This document shows, in pieces, positions 1-9,687 of a DNA stretch of 64,000 bases. Under the pieces are notes generated by a model. It saw only the letters and a program-made list of their open reading frames with translations. It did not search any database and was not told where the DNA came from. The DNA comes from Pleurocapsaceae cyanobacterium CSU_1_1 (GTDB lineage: Bacteria; Cyanobacteriota; Cyanobacteriia; Cyanobacteriales; Xenococcaceae), in assembly GCA_012034765.1 (NCBI GenBank), contig JAAUOU010000006.1, forward strand, positions 1 through 64,000, read 5' to 3'. Numbering within the stretch: the first letter of the stretch is position 1; every line of letters starts with the position of its first letter. Position numbers and translations under genes: made by a program.

Positions 1-106
1 CGATCAAATCGAACAGAAATTAAAGGATTATTTCTTATCTCATCAACTTCAGACACCGCAACAGATTAAGAATACTATTCGTCATATCTGTGATTTAGTT
101 CGGTAA
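1..106 (+). CDS. C-terminal end of an unidentified protein (partial)
   Basis: An open frame enters from the left edge and ends at TAA 104-106, giving 34 residues that finish ICDLVR. There is no internal stop, and the next gene is on the opposite strand, so this is most likely the tail of a real rightward gene whose body lies outside the window. The tail is polar with several Gln and Lys residues and carries no motif I recognise, so no function is assigned. Confidence 0.5.
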   Translation, partial: DQIEQKLKDYFLSHQLQTPQQIKNTIRHICDLVR

Positions 107-147
107 TCTTTGGGCGGGATGGGAGTAGCCCCTTTCGGTGATTTATT

Positions 148-1278
148 TTATGTATCACTTTTAAGCCAGCCCAAACGCCAAAAATAGATGATTAAACTTA
201 AGGCGATCGCCAGCATAATTCCGATACATAAAGGATAGCCCCAATAAAAGTTAAGTTCTGGCATATTCCACGGAGAAATCTCCGTATTAAAGTTCATGCC
301 GTAAATCCCTGCTACAAAGGTTAAAGGAATAAAAACGGTGGAAATTACCGCTAGCAGCTTCATCACTTGATTCATTTTATTGCTCACCGCCGAAAGATAG
401 ACATCCATTAACCCCGATGCCAGTTCACGATAAATTTCTAAAGTATCAATGATTTGCACGGTATGGTCATAGCAGTCTTTGAGATAGCGTAAGACATGAT
501 CGCCAATCAAAGGATGACCATCCCTAATTAAAAGATTTAAGATATCTCGTTGTGGCCAAACAGCACGGCGCAAAGATAGAAGCTCACGCTTAATTTGATG
601 AATCTTGCCCAAGGTGGCTTGAGTGGGGTAGGTTAAAACCAATTGCTCTAATTCTTCAATTTTTTCACCATAGACTTCTAAAACTGGGAAATAACTATCA
701 ATCACCGCATCCCAGAGAGCATAGGTGAGATAGTCGGCTTGCTGCTGACGAATTATGCCTTTGCTTTTTGCTAGGCGATCGCGTACTGGAGTAAAACAGT
801 CTTGATGGGGTTCTTCCTGGACGGTTAATAAATAATTTTCACCCAAAATAAAACTAACCTGCTCTAACCAAACACCTTTGGCATCTAAATTAACCATTTG
901 GGTAATGACCACTAACTGGTTTTGATAATCTTCTAGCTTAGGACGTTGAGGAACATTGACAATATTTTCGAGCAAGACAGGATGTAGATCGAACACCTCT
1001 CCTAGCTTCTCTAAAATTAAGCGATCGCCCAATCCGCCTACATCTACCCAAGATATTGACTTAGTGGTGAGATAATCTCTACATTCTTCTGGAGTTAAGT
1101 TGCTGGCATAGTGATGACGTTCCTGGTTGTAGTCGATTAAAGTAATTTCTGATGGTTTTGCTTGAGCAGAGATCGCTATAGTGCCTGGCATACTGCCTGG
1201 TTGATTGTAAGCGTAATTTAGTGACATGGAGCGATCGGGGTCAATATTTTGATTAGAAGAATTAGTTCTGGCAATCAT
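148..1278 (-). CDS. corA: CorA-family magnesium/cobalt transporter
   Basis: A 376-residue inner-membrane divalent cation channel of the CorA family, which takes up Mg2+ (and Co2+ or Ni2+) as a pentamer. The sequence shows a long cytoplasmic N-terminal region. It then has two C-terminal membrane helices, the first followed by the family signature YGMN at the pore mouth (GIYGMNFNTE, about residues 327-336), with the second helix and a short basic tail at the end. The length is normal for the family. The gene stands alone, with a divergent neighbour about 200 bases upstream. The first 30 or so residues are poorly conserved in type, so a slightly later start is possible. The assignment of family is firm; cation specificity is inferred from the family. 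Confidence 0.93.
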   Translation of the reverse strand: MIARTNSSNQNIDPDRSMSLNYAYNQPGSMPGTIAISAQAKPSEITLIDYNQERHHYASNLTPEECRDYLTTKSISWVDVGGLGDRLILEKLGEVFDLHPVLLENIVNVPQRPKLEDYQNQLVVITQMVNLDAKGVWLEQVSFILGENYLLTVQEEPHQDCFTPVRDRLAKSKGIIRQQQADYLTYALWDAVIDSYFPVLEVYGEKIEELEQLVLTYPTQATLGKIHQIKRELLSLRRAVWPQRDILNLLIRDGHPLIGDHVLRYLKDCYDHTVQIIDTLEIYRELASGLMDVYLSAVSNKMNQVMKLLAVISTVFIPLTFVAGIYGMNFNTEISPWNMPELNFYWGYPLCIGIMLAIALSLIIYFWRLGWLKSDT

Positions 1279-1483
1279 AAATAAGTAGTCATCAGTTATA
1301 CATTAATCAATTCTCTCTTGAGCAGCTCTTTTTTAGGTAAACTATACTCAATTTAATTTCTGCTGTTGTAAATGATTAATTTGCATACTTATCATTTAGC
1401 TAAATGAAATGTTACACTTGGTTAGTTTGCATTTTTTTATTTATTAATTCGTATTTTACAAAACTCTAATTATTTTTTAATTC

Positions 1484-2296
1484 ATGGAAAATATTATTAC
1501 TACTTCAACTGTAGACTCATCTGATTTAGCTGCAAGCAGTAATCTTTTGGATTTAACAGCCTTTACTAAAGCTCTATATACTCTACGCAATGAATCTGAT
1601 TCATTGCGCCAATCTTATGCAACAGCAAAACCTTATCCCCATGTAGTAATTGATGATCTGTTTCAGCCTGAATTACTTGATCGTTTGCTAGCAGATTTTC
1701 CTGAACCTGGCAGTAGAGATTGGTTACTCTGGGACACACACAATGAACTAAAAAGTACTTCACGAGGTATTGAGGGACTATCAACCTTTACGCAAATGTT
1801 TTCCTTGTGGCTTAATTCAGTAGATGTAGTCAAGACAATTGAATCTATTGTGGGCATGAACAACTTAGTGGGAGATCCTTCATTCCACGGTGCAGGATTA
1901 CACGAAATGCATCGAGATGGCTGGCTAGCAATGCACGCTGACTATACCAGACACTTCAGTATGCCTCTGATGCGTCGCATCAACGTCTTGATTTATCTCA
2001 ACCGAGATTGGGACGCTAGCTGGGGAGGAGAACTGGCGCTGCAAGATGCCACTGACGAGAATAGTCGAGTTAGTTATCCTTGCTACTTCAACCGCACGAT
2101 TATTTTTCCTACTACCGCCAAAACTTTCCACGGTGTTCCCACTCACCTATCTTGTCCACCAAATCGTAGTCGTAAACTACTTTCAATTTACTATTGGAGT
2201 CCTATTCCTATGCCTTTATGGTCTAAAGTTGGTACTCCCTTACTGTGGGCATCAGACAATAAGAACAAACTCAAAAGATTGATGAAAGGAGCTTGA
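1484..2296 (+). CDS. 2OG-Fe(II) oxygenase (prolyl-4-hydroxylase-like)
   Basis: A 270-residue protein of the 2-oxoglutarate/Fe(II)-dependent dioxygenase superfamily, with a double-stranded beta-helix core. The iron ligands are visible as HxD (H151, D153 in MHADYT) and a distal His (H216 in TFHGVP). An Arg near residue 230 (SRKLLSIYYW) is placed to bind the 2-oxoglutarate carboxylate. The segment INVLIYLNRDWDASWGGEL is typical of the prolyl hydroxylase-like branch that acts on proteins or on glycan- or antibiotic-type small molecules. No obvious Shine-Dalgarno precedes the ATG. The substrate cannot be read from the sequence. The gene is monocistronic; its nearest neighbours are divergent corA and the convergent TerB-like gene. 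Confidence 0.85.
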   Translation: MENIITTSTVDSSDLAASSNLLDLTAFTKALYTLRNESDSLRQSYATAKPYPHVVIDDLFQPELLDRLLADFPEPGSRDWLLWDTHNELKSTSRGIEGLSTFTQMFSLWLNSVDVVKTIESIVGMNNLVGDPSFHGAGLHEMHRDGWLAMHADYTRHFSMPLMRRINVLIYLNRDWDASWGGELALQDATDENSRVSYPCYFNRTIIFPTTAKTFHGVPTHLSCPPNRSRKLLSIYYWSPIPMPLWSKVGTPLLWASDNKNKLKRLMKGA

Positions 2297-2322
2297 TTTT
2301 AAATCTTGAACCACACGATTAT

Positions 2323-2350
2323 GTAGGGGAGATTGGCCAATCGCCCCTAC
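2323..2350. repeat. 28-base palindromic GTAGGGG repeat
   Basis: The left half GTAGGGGAGATTGG is the reverse complement of the right half except for one mismatch. It lies 27 bases after the oxygenase stop and may act as a transcript end. The same palindrome type occurs at 25590-25617, and a relative is at 58207-58231. Confidence 0.8.
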
Positions 2351-2370
2351 TGCTAAAAACTTTAATAAAC

Positions 2371-2790
2371 TTAAATAAAAACTTTAAACCTGCTGCTCAA
2401 TCGCTGCTTTATATAGTTTTGAATCTTACGCAAGATCCGATCCCAGGTGGAATTTTTACAATCTGGATTAGCAGGATCGCAACTTTGAATTGCTTCCACT
2501 AATTTTGCCTCCCGCACGTCTACATAACCATCACTGTAGACTAAAGCACTAATTTTTTCTAATAGTTGCTGATAATCTTCAGCAGAGTGGTTTTCACCAA
2601 AATATTCTTCAAGCCATTGGTAACATTCGACAGCTTGAACTGGTTTCAATTCTGACAGTAGAGGTTTGATTTCTGGATCGTTAGCCAATTGAAAATCTTG
2701 GGCTACACGACGCAGGTAAGCTCTTTCTTCTGGTTGAATTACCCCGTCAATCCAAGCAGCAGCAATAATAATTTTGAGAATTTGCTTCAT
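2371..2790 (-). CDS. TerB-like (tellurite-resistance-type) protein
   Basis: A small helical cytoplasmic protein of the TerB/DjlA-like fold. The start region MKQILKIIIAAAWIDGVIQPEE carries the typical acidic metal-binding-type loop D-G-x-I-x-x-x-E, repeated later as VYSDGYVDVRE. I chose the ATG at 2790 because homologous proteins begin just before the IAAAWIDG block; an in-frame ATG at 2808 would add six residues. The gene starts right behind the end of rsmB on the same strand and is probably cotranscribed with it. TerB-domain proteins are common in cyanobacteria and their role is unclear, so no link to tellurite should be assumed. Confidence 0.75.
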   Translation of the reverse strand: MKQILKIIIAAAWIDGVIQPEERAYLRRVAQDFQLANDPEIKPLLSELKPVQAVECYQWLEEYFGENHSAEDYQQLLEKISALVYSDGYVDVREAKLVEAIQSCDPANPDCKNSTWDRILRKIQNYIKQRLSSRFKVFI

Positions 2791-2809
2791 TTTTCTTGTT
2801 TCACCCATC

Positions 2810-4170
2810 TCACCTATCTCGTACTAATCTCACCATAAAAAATCCATCCATATCAGATCGGTGAGGATAAACTTTAATCCAGCCTTCAGAGGTTATCCAA
2901 TTTTGCGCGATCGCATTAATCGCTTGATGAGGATCTACACTCCAATTTGAATTATTTGTCAAAAAAGATTGTATTACTTTTTCATTTTCTAAAACATTAA
3001 GAGTGCAGGTAGCATAAACTAACACACCTTTTGGTTTAACCCATTGTGCTGTCTTTTGGATCAGTCCCTTTTGTAGCTCAAAAAGTTCCTCAACAGCTTG
3101 AGATGTTTGTCGCCAACGAAGATCGGGACGTTTGTGCAGCGTACCCAAACCCGAACAGGGTGCATCTAGCAAAACTCGATCGGCAATATTCTTAAAGCGC
3201 TCAAATTCTCGACTATCCCCCACTTCGATTTGAATTGAGTTTAACTGCAACCTAGCGGCATTTTCTCTAACTTTATTTAAGCGTTTAGCAGCGCGATCAC
3301 AAGCTATTATTCGACCATTATCCTGCATTAATTCGGCTATATGGGCAGTTTTCCCCCCTGGAGCAGCACAGGCATCAATTATCGTTTCCCCAGGCTGTGG
3401 GTCGAGCAAATGCGTCACTAACTGAGCGCTAGCGTCTTGAATCATCCACCATCCCTGTTGATAGCCAGGTAGATCGGTAATCGCCCCTGCATTTTCGAGT
3501 CGTAATCCTTGAGGTAAGTTGGGGATGCGCTCAACAGATCTACCTTCATTTTTTAAAGCATTTTCTACCTGTTCGAGGGAAGCTTTAAGCAGATTAACTC
3601 GTAAATCAATTTTGGGTGATCGATTAAACCAAGCTAGCAGTTGGTCTACCTCTTCAATGGGTAGCTGCTCTAACCATGTCTCGATAATCCAATTAGGAAA
3701 ACTGTGCTTGATGCCTAAGTTGGGAATGGGATCGGTTGGTAGCTGCAAAGGATCGCCTAACTCTGCCTGACGGATATAGCTGCGTAACAGCCCATTAACA
3801 ACACCTCCGAGTTTAGAAATTCCCTGCTCTTTTGCTAATTCTACGCTGGTATTAACTGCTGCTGAGGCGGGGATGCGATCGAGATAGCGTAACTGATATA
3901 GACCCAAGTGTAAAATAATGCGTAAATCTGGAGGTTGCTGCGCTGCTTTTTTTTGCCTAATAAATCAATTAAACTGTCTAAAGTACGCTGACGGCGCACA
4001 GTACCATAGACTAATTCACAGGCAAAATTACGGTCTGTCTGACTAATTTCAACTGTTTTATCCACCGACTTAAGCACGCGGTTGAGCGCTATATCCGTAT
4101 AGGCTTTTTGTTGATAAACATTTTGTAGGGCGAGGAAAGCCAAGGAGCGAGAATTGAGAAAGGATACCAT
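2810..4170 (-). CDS. rsmB: 16S rRNA (cytosine-967-C5)-methyltransferase RsmB, split by an A8 frameshift site
   Basis: RsmB methylates C967 of 16S rRNA with SAM. The N-terminal NusB-like RNA-binding domain (from MVSFLNSRSLAFLALQNVY, ATG at 4170) and the C-terminal Rossmann methyltransferase are in different frames. The methyltransferase shows the SAM loop DACAAPGGKTAHIAEL, the motif IV Cys in LLDAPCSGLGTLHKRP and the catalytic Cys in YATCTLNVLENE. The break lies at a run of eight A (3947-3954, read leftward). In the upstream frame the codons are GGC AAA AAA AAG CAG; slipping back one base gives K-K-A-A-Q-P-P-D-L-R-I-I-L-H-L-G-L-Y-Q-L, which joins the two parts seamlessly. It is therefore a one-base deletion, a sequencing error, or a programmed -1 frameshift on A AAA AAG. 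Family assignment is firm; the functional status is open. It follows cruG on the same strand. Confidence 0.85.
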
Positions 4171-4248
4171 GCACAAAAGAGAAAATTGCTCTATTGATCT
4201 TACAGCGACCATCGCCAAGTTAGCATTAATGTTTGTTTTGGCGATCGC

Positions 4249-4276
4249 CTATCAGCTATCAGCTATTAGCTATCAG
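4249..4276. repeat. Heptamer tandem repeat (CTATCAG)4
   Basis: Four head-to-tail copies of CTATCAG, the third with one change (CTATTAG), lie in the gap between cruG and rsmB. This is a short tandem repeat with period seven, like those at 11976, 46656, 49702, 52734 and 63037. Confidence 0.85.
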
Positions 4277-4309
4277 AAAATATCAACTTTTGACTTCTAC
4301 TAAGACTGT

Positions 4310-5479
4310 TCACTGATAACTTCTACCCCGCCATGTGGTCGGTTTTTTGAGAGAAGACAACAAGATCCGCAAGACTGCTAGTTGATCTGCCAAAGGAGAT
4401 AACCAGAAAAAGAAAGACGAACCTGAATAGGAAGGAGCGATCGCAATTAACATTCCGCAACGTAATAAAAACAGAAAAGCGTTTAAACTGAATAATATAA
4501 ATATGCTGGGATAATTATTGCCCAAATACAGCAGATAGCCACTTAACAACAACAAGGGTAAGGGTAAAGCCTGAACACAGAGCAAAAATAAAACATCTCC
4601 CCAGATTTGAGCAGGATTAGCTGCATCTTTAAGATCGAGCGATCGCCCCCATTCATTCCAGGTTTCTTTTGCTCCCTCATACATTCTGACCTTAATTACC
4701 CTTGAGCCATCAAAAAAACCCACCTTATAGCCCGCAGCAGCAATATTGCGAGCTAAGGTAACATCATCGCAAAATGAACCCGCAGCGGAAGTATAACCAT
4801 TAAGCTGTTCTAACACTGCGCGCCGACATAAAAAACACTGCCCATTTGCCATTACTCGACTCGAACTAACCGCATCCACTCCTGCCGAGTCGAAGCGAAA
4901 TAGCAAAGTCATCAGTAAGGCAGGTTGTAGACACCATTCTCCAGGATTTTGCAGGATAAACTGGGGTGCCAAGGACACCATGTCGTAACCTTCTACTTCC
5001 GCTACTTTAACCAAGCTGGCAATTAAACCAGGCTGGGGTTCAGTATCCGCATCAATCCCTAAAAACCACTGGCTATGAGGAGAAATATGTAGATATCCCG
5101 TATGTAAAGCCCAAGGACGACCAACCCAGCCAGGAGGTAAAGGATCGTCAGTAATTAGACGTAACCGAGGATCACTTTGCCTGGCAGTTTTCACAATGTC
5201 TTGGGTGCCATCCTGAGAATTACTGTCGACTATAATCGCTTCCCGTAGTTCATAGCTTTGCTGACTCAAACCGAGCAAACAGGGCATAATTCTCTTAGCT
5301 TCGTTGAGAGTAGGCACTACCACACTTACTTTGCCGATTAAATCGGGTTCTGCTGACTGGGGTAGTAAAGGTGATCTCCTTCTTGCTCCTTTGAGTAAAC
5401 GAGATAATAAAATGGCGGTGGCTGCGAGCTGGGAAATTAACATCCCGAAAATAAAGCCATCAAAAAGCTCAGAGTTCAA
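4310..5479 (-). CDS. cruG: Glycosyltransferase family 2, CruG-like (myxoxanthophyll glycosylation)
   Basis: A membrane-bound family 2 glycosyltransferase of 389 residues. The sequence has an N-terminal hydrophobic helix, the nucleotide-sugar fold start VVVPTLNEAKRI, the metal-binding DADTEP motif, a CDDVTLARNIAAAGY block, and three C-terminal membrane helices ending KKPTTWRGRSYQ. It lies 31 bases behind the carotenoid hydratase gene cruF on the same strand. That gene order is known for CruF/CruG of cyanobacteria, where CruG adds the sugar to the 2'-hydroxyl of myxol. The name rests on this linkage plus family. The predicted start is a TTG at 5479; a later ATG (GFIFGMLIS, residue 13) is an alternative. 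Confidence 0.78.
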   Translation of the reverse strand: MNSELFDGFIFGMLISQLAATAILLSRLLKGARRRSPLLPQSAEPDLIGKVSVVVPTLNEAKRIMPCLLGLSQQSYELREAIIVDSNSQDGTQDIVKTARQSDPRLRLITDDPLPPGWVGRPWALHTGYLHISPHSQWFLGIDADTEPQPGLIASLVKVAEVEGYDMVSLAPQFILQNPGEWCLQPALLMTLLFRFDSAGVDAVSSSRVMANGQCFLCRRAVLEQLNGYTSAAGSFCDDVTLARNIAAAGYKVGFFDGSRVIKVRMYEGAKETWNEWGRSLDLKDAANPAQIWGDVLFLLCVQALPLPLLLLSGYLLYLGNNYPSIFILFSLNAFLFLLRCGMLIAIAPSYSGSSFFFWLSPLADQLAVLRILLSSLKKPTTWRGRSYQ

Positions 5480-5510
5480 TCTTTTAACTATTTAAATATT
5501 AAATTAATGA

Positions 5511-6395
5511 TCAATTGTTAGTTGCTAGAGTGTTACCTTCAGCAGTGGTGTTTTGATTGGTGGCGATCAAGTAAAGAACCAGTAAAGGTAGAATACCCAG
5601 AACAAAACCTAACAATACAGGAATATAAAACCCTGCTGCCAAACTTAAAACAGCAGCAAAAACAAAGTTAGCAAGATAGATGACCAAGGGAAGTTTGAGA
5701 TCGTTACTAGCAATGATCAAAGGTTTTGCTTTCCACAGCAAAGTAGCTACCGTCATAAACATAATTCCTGTACCCATCCAGCCCAGAAAATTTTGATAAG
5801 GCATCCCAAAAAATGCCCCAGGCTGATCCCAAACCCAAAAAGGCACGGGTGCTTGACTCATAGCTGGATCGAGGACAAAATCCCATGAAGTAAGGCACAA
5901 TGAGCCACAAACAATCGCCCCTAGTTCACATAACCAGTTGCTAACGTCTAGTCTTTTTAATCCAGCCAAGGCAATGATGTAAGCACTAAAGCCGAGATAA
6001 AACCAGGATAAAGGAATAGTAAACGGTACTAATCCAGCAATTTTATAACCTAGTCCACTTAGATAACGATATTCGCCAAAGGGAAACCCTGTACTTGTAC
6101 CCAGTAATTCACTGCCAAGAGATAAAGCGATCGCTGGGATCATAAAGCTTAACCAATGCCAGACTCCCAATGTGCGATAAGCATACAAAGCAACCGCAGC
6201 AGTTGCCAACAGCATATAAACCACTCCGCCACCAGCCATTGACCAACCAAAGATCCTCGAACCCCAAGCAAATTCAGCTAGCTTTGCCTGAAACTCGATA
6301 TTGGGTAGCACCAGCGCAATTCCCGCCAAGCCAAACGCCATTGCTAAAACATGACCGATCAACAAATAATTCTCTGTTCTAGATGCTCGCTTCAT
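5511..6395 (-). CDS. cruF: Carotenoid 1',2'-hydratase CruF
   Basis: A 294-residue polytopic membrane protein of the carotenoid hydratase family (formerly DUF422). In cyanobacteria, CruF adds water across the 1',2' end of monocyclic carotenes on the way to myxoxanthophyll. The sequence has about seven or eight hydrophobic helices. The conserved block GTSTGFPFGEYRYLSGLGYK is followed by VPFTIPLSWFYLGFSAY, then TSWDFVLDPAM and FFGMPYQNFLGWMGTG. These acidic and aromatic membrane-border motifs are typical of the family. The gene is first in a leftward set followed by cruG, rsmB and the TerB-like gene. Confidence 0.85.
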   Translation of the reverse strand: MKRASRTENYLLIGHVLAMAFGLAGIALVLPNIEFQAKLAEFAWGSRIFGWSMAGGGVVYMLLATAAVALYAYRTLGVWHWLSFMIPAIALSLGSELLGTSTGFPFGEYRYLSGLGYKIAGLVPFTIPLSWFYLGFSAYIIALAGLKRLDVSNWLCELGAIVCGSLCLTSWDFVLDPAMSQAPVPFWVWDQPGAFFGMPYQNFLGWMGTGIMFMTVATLLWKAKPLIIASNDLKLPLVIYLANFVFAAVLSLAAGFYIPVLLGFVLGILPLLVLYLIATNQNTTAEGNTLATNN

Positions 6396-6719
6396 AAATT
6401 AACTACTGTAAACACTTATTGTATAAAAATTAGACTCCTAGATCAGTTTACAAATATTCATCAAAAAATGTATAGTCAAATTAGAAATTAATTGTTAAAT
6501 CAAGCTTAGTTGCCAGAAAACCACTTAAAAACCAACATTAAGGGAGCATAAATGCTCAATCAATTATTTGCTGTTCGCTGGTTGCTCTTTTTAGAAAATA
6601 GTAGAGTAATGATAAGTATGGTTAACTTAAGATTATTAGGGATGATTAGTTGCCAAGAGTGACCAGAAAAAGGTAAAACAACTAAATCTTAGTAGGTATC
6701 GTAAATACAAGGAAATTTG
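6396..6719. other. Intergenic region between divergent cruF and gatA
   Basis: An AT-rich divergent promoter region. An AAGGA sequence at about 6709-6713 sits seven bases before the gatA ATG and is a fitting ribosome binding site. A small dyad GAGCAtaaaTGCTC lies near 6545. No further gene or RNA was recognised. Confidence 0.5.
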
Positions 6720-8174
6720 ATGTACCAAGGAAGTATAAGAGAGTTACATCAGCAGTTGGTAAGCAAAGAACGTTCGGCAGTAGAAATTGCTCAAGCCACT
6801 TTAAAACAGATCGAAGCAGTAGAACCAAAAGTTAAAGCGTTTCTAGCGGTAACTGCTGAATCGGCTTTAGCCAGCGCTCAAGCAGTGGACGACAAAATTG
6901 CAGCAGGGGAAAGTATCGGCATATTAGAAGGTATTCCTGTGGGGATTAAGGACAATATGTGTACCAAGGGGATTAAAACCACCTGTGCCTCGCAAATTTT
7001 GGCTAATTTTGTGCCTCCTTACGAATCTACCGTTACGCAAAAGTTAAAAGACGCAGGTACAGTAGTCGTGGGGAAAACTAACCTCGATGAATTTGCGATG
7101 GGGAGTTCTACAGAAAACTCTAGCTATCAAACTACAGCTAATCCTTGGGATTTAGAACGAGTACCAGGAGGATCTTCCGGTGGTTCAGCAGCAGCCGTCG
7201 CCGCAGGAGAATGTGTGGTTTCACTCGGTTCAGATACAGGGGGATCGATTCGTCAGCCAGCTTCTCTTTGTGGGGTTGTGGGTTTAAAGCCTACTTATGG
7301 TTTAGTGTCTCGTTTTGGCTTAGTAGCGTATGCTTCTTCATTGGATCAGATTGGTCCTTTCTCTCGCACTGTCGAAGATTCAGCGATTTTATTAAAAGCG
7401 ATCGCTGGACATGATCCCCAGGATTCCACTAGCCTTAAGGTAGACATTCCCGACTATACTCAATATCTCCAACCTGAACTCAAGAAAGGATTAAAAATAG
7501 GCATCATCACCGAGACTTTTGGATCGGGATTAGATCCAGTAGTAGCAGAAGCAGTGCAAAAAGCGATCGCCAAACTAGCAGAACTTGGTGCAGAAGTTCA
7601 AGAAATTTCTTGTCCTCGTTTTCGTTATGGTTTGCCTGTCTACTACATGATTGCATCTTCTGAAGCCTCCGCTAACCTCGCTCGTTACGATGCGGTGAAA
7701 TATGGAGTACGGGAAGAATCAGAGAACTTGCTAGAGATGTATACCAACACTCGTGCTGCGGGTTTTGGTGCCGAAGTTAAGCGTCGAATCATGTTGGGTA
7801 CTTATGCTCTTTCGGCAGGATATTACGATGCTTATTATCTCAAGGCGCAGAAGGTGCGTACTTTAATCAAACAAGACTTTGATAATGCATTTGCCCAAGT
7901 AGATGTTTTAGTCTGTCCTACTTCTCCTTCCACGGCATTTAAAGCAGGGGAGAAAACAGACGATCCTCTCTCCATGTATCTCTCTGATTTAATGACTATT
8001 CCCGTTAATCTAGCTGGTTTACCAGGAATCAGTATTCCCTGTGGCTTTGATTCCCAAGGTTTACCCATTGGGTTACAGCTAATTAGTAATGTGCTGAGGG
8101 AAGATGTCTTGTTTAATACTGCTCATGCCTATGAACAGGTAACAGAATGGCACAAAAAACAACCTGAAATTTAA
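6720..8174 (+). CDS. gatA: Aspartyl/glutamyl-tRNA(Asn/Gln) amidotransferase subunit A
   Basis: GatA is the amidase subunit of the GatCAB complex, which releases ammonia from glutamine and passes it to GatB to convert misacylated Glu-tRNA(Gln) into Gln-tRNA(Gln). The amidase signature is complete: Lys77 in VGIKDN, cis-Ser152 in [10 protein letters not shown] and nucleophile Ser176 in [11 protein letters not shown]. The length is typical (484 residues). I take ATG 6720 rather than the preceding in-frame TTG at 6717, because of the AAGGA ribosome site at the right distance. gatB and gatC are not in this window, as is usual in cyanobacteria, where the subunit genes are scattered. Confidence 0.96.
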   Translation: MYQGSIRELHQQLVSKERSAVEIAQATLKQIEAVEPKVKAFLAVTAESALASAQAVDDKIAAGESIGILEGIPVGIKDNMCTKGIKTTCASQILANFVPPYESTVTQKLKDAGTVVVGKTNLDEFAMGSSTENSSYQTTANPWDLERVPGGSSGGSAAAVAAGECVVSLGSDTGGSIRQPASLCGVVGLKPTYGLVSRFGLVAYASSLDQIGPFSRTVEDSAILLKAIAGHDPQDSTSLKVDIPDYTQYLQPELKKGLKIGIITETFGSGLDPVVAEAVQKAIAKLAELGAEVQEISCPRFRYGLPVYYMIASSEASANLARYDAVKYGVREESENLLEMYTNTRAAGFGAEVKRRIMLGTYALSAGYYDAYYLKAQKVRTLIKQDFDNAFAQVDVLVCPTSPSTAFKAGEKTDDPLSMYLSDLMTIPVNLAGLPGISIPCGFDSQGLPIGLQLISNVLREDVLFNTAHAYEQVTEWHKKQPEI

Positions 8175-8199
8175 CTGCGGAATGTCAATCGTACTTAGA

Positions 8200-9183
8200 T
8201 TAATTGGCTTTTCCCGTTTGAAATAACCGACCAATAATTTCCTCAATGGGAGGATCGCTGACGTTTAAATCTTGTACTTGTAACTCTGCTAAAATGCGCG
8301 AAATGGTTACAGTTAACTTTTCTCTGGGTACTAGCAGACGAACTTCTTGTCCTTGAATGGATTCCACCTCACCAAAATCAGCTAGTTCATCTCGTGATAG
8401 AGTCTGAGCAAGTTCTACTTTAACTTGGCGATAGGGAGCAAAACGATCTAGTAAATCTTCTAGCAAGCCATCGTAAATTAATTGTCCTTGATGAATGAGT
8501 AAAACGCGATCGCATAATGCGGTAATATCTGCCATGTAGTGACTAGTGAGTAAAATAGTCGCACCATAACGTTGATTGTACTCTTGTAGAAATTCTCTTA
8601 CGGCTACTTGGGCATTAACATCTAAACCCAAAGTCGGCTCATCGAGAAACAATACTTGAGGGTGATGCAGCAGCGCCGCTAATAATTCAGCCTTCATTCT
8701 TTCCCCCAGAGATAGCTTGCGTACTGGCTGATGTAGCTTATCTGACACATCCAGCATACTGGCTAATTCTCCTAAGCGCTGTTGAAAAACGCGATCGGGA
8801 ATATTATAAACAGCAGCATTAATCCGCAGGGAATCTAAAGCAGGCAAATCCCAGAGTAGCTGTTGCTTTTGCCCCATGACCAAACTCATTTTGTTTAAAA
8901 ACTGCGGTTGACGACGGAAGGGAACATAATCGGCTACCCTAACTTCTCCTGCTGAAGGATGAATCAAACCTGTCAGCATTTTAAGAGTAGTTGTTTTCCC
9001 TGCACCATTTCCTCCTAAAAACCCGACTACTTCTCCTGGCTGAATCTTAAAAGAGACATTTTGCACCGCCTTGATTTCTCGATAGGTACGGCGAAAAAAG
9101 TGGGTTAAAGTGCCTTTTAATCCTGGCTGCTTAATTGCCACAGGATAAATTTTACTCAGGTTATCAACGACAATAATAGACAC
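8200..9183 (-). CDS. ABC transporter ATP-binding protein (ABC-2 / NatA type)
   Basis: A 327-residue ATPase subunit of an ABC-2-type exporter. It shows Walker A GGNGAGKTT, a Q-loop region MGQKQQLLWDLPA, the signature KLSLGERMKAEL, Walker B VLFLDEPTLGLD and the switch His in LLTSHYMADI. A C-terminal extension of about 90 residues is of the kind found in NatA-like exporters. The first 30 residues (IYPVAIKQPGLKGTLTHFFRR) are an extension seen in relatives whose partner permeases are two ABC-2 proteins. No permease gene is adjacent, so the cargo is unknown. It is convergent with gatA, with a 25-base gap. Confidence 0.88.
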   Translation of the reverse strand: MSIIVVDNLSKIYPVAIKQPGLKGTLTHFFRRTYREIKAVQNVSFKIQPGEVVGFLGGNGAGKTTTLKMLTGLIHPSAGEVRVADYVPFRRQPQFLNKMSLVMGQKQQLLWDLPALDSLRINAAVYNIPDRVFQQRLGELASMLDVSDKLHQPVRKLSLGERMKAELLAALLHHPQVLFLDEPTLGLDVNAQVAVREFLQEYNQRYGATILLTSHYMADITALCDRVLLIHQGQLIYDGLLEDLLDRFAPYRQVKVELAQTLSRDELADFGEVESIQGQEVRLLVPREKLTVTISRILAELQVQDLNVSDPPIEEIIGRLFQTGKAN

Positions 9184-9264
9184 AATAAAGTTTTAATCCT
9201 GCACATTAGATTGTAGTTTATTGAGCTTAATTTTAGGTGCGATCGCCGATTTCCCTGGATTGAT

Positions 9265-9687
9265 TTATCTCCTTTGCAATACAGCGTACTGATTAAAAAA
9301 GTGGAGTATGAAACGAACTATAAATACCGCGAACAAAGCCCAAACAATCAAAATTATTCCTGCCGCAAGCCAATTCTTAGGTTTTTTGCGTGGGGTGGCA
9401 GACTGCGCCTTAACTCGGCATTCAAGCATTACTGCCACAGGGATCATTTTAATTACAAGTACAATACCAAGGGGAACAATGATCAGATCATCAAGATATC
9501 CCAAAATTGGAATGAAATCAGGGATTAGGTCAATGGGACTAAAAGCATAGCCAACAACACAAATTGCCAAAGCTTTTGCATACCAAGGCACACGCGGATC
9601 ATGACAGGCTAAATATAGAGCGGACAACTCAGTTTTTAATTCCTTGGCTTGTTGTTTGAGCTTCTGTAGACTTGTTATCTGCTTCAT
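9265..9687 (-). CDS. YkvA-type DUF1232 membrane protein
   Basis: A 140-residue small membrane protein with the DUF1232 core VPWYAKALAICVVGYAFSPIDLIPDFIP followed by a hydrophobic helix. The SPIDLIPD motif is the family hallmark. A second C-terminal helix (about 113-132) precedes a short tail. The N-terminal 30 residues form a charged helix. The biochemical role of YkvA-like proteins is not established. The gene stands alone. Confidence 0.85.
   Translation of the reverse strand: MKQITSLQKLKQQAKELKTELSALYLACHDPRVPWYAKALAICVVGYAFSPIDLIPDFIPILGYLDDLIIVPLGIVLVIKMIPVAVMLECRVKAQSATPRKKPKNWLAAGIILIVWALFAVFIVRFILHFFNQYAVLQRR

Noticed and set aside
2293-2502. A 69-codon rightward frame after the oxygenase
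   Set aside because: It contains the palindromic repeat and then runs antisense through the end of the TerB-like gene.
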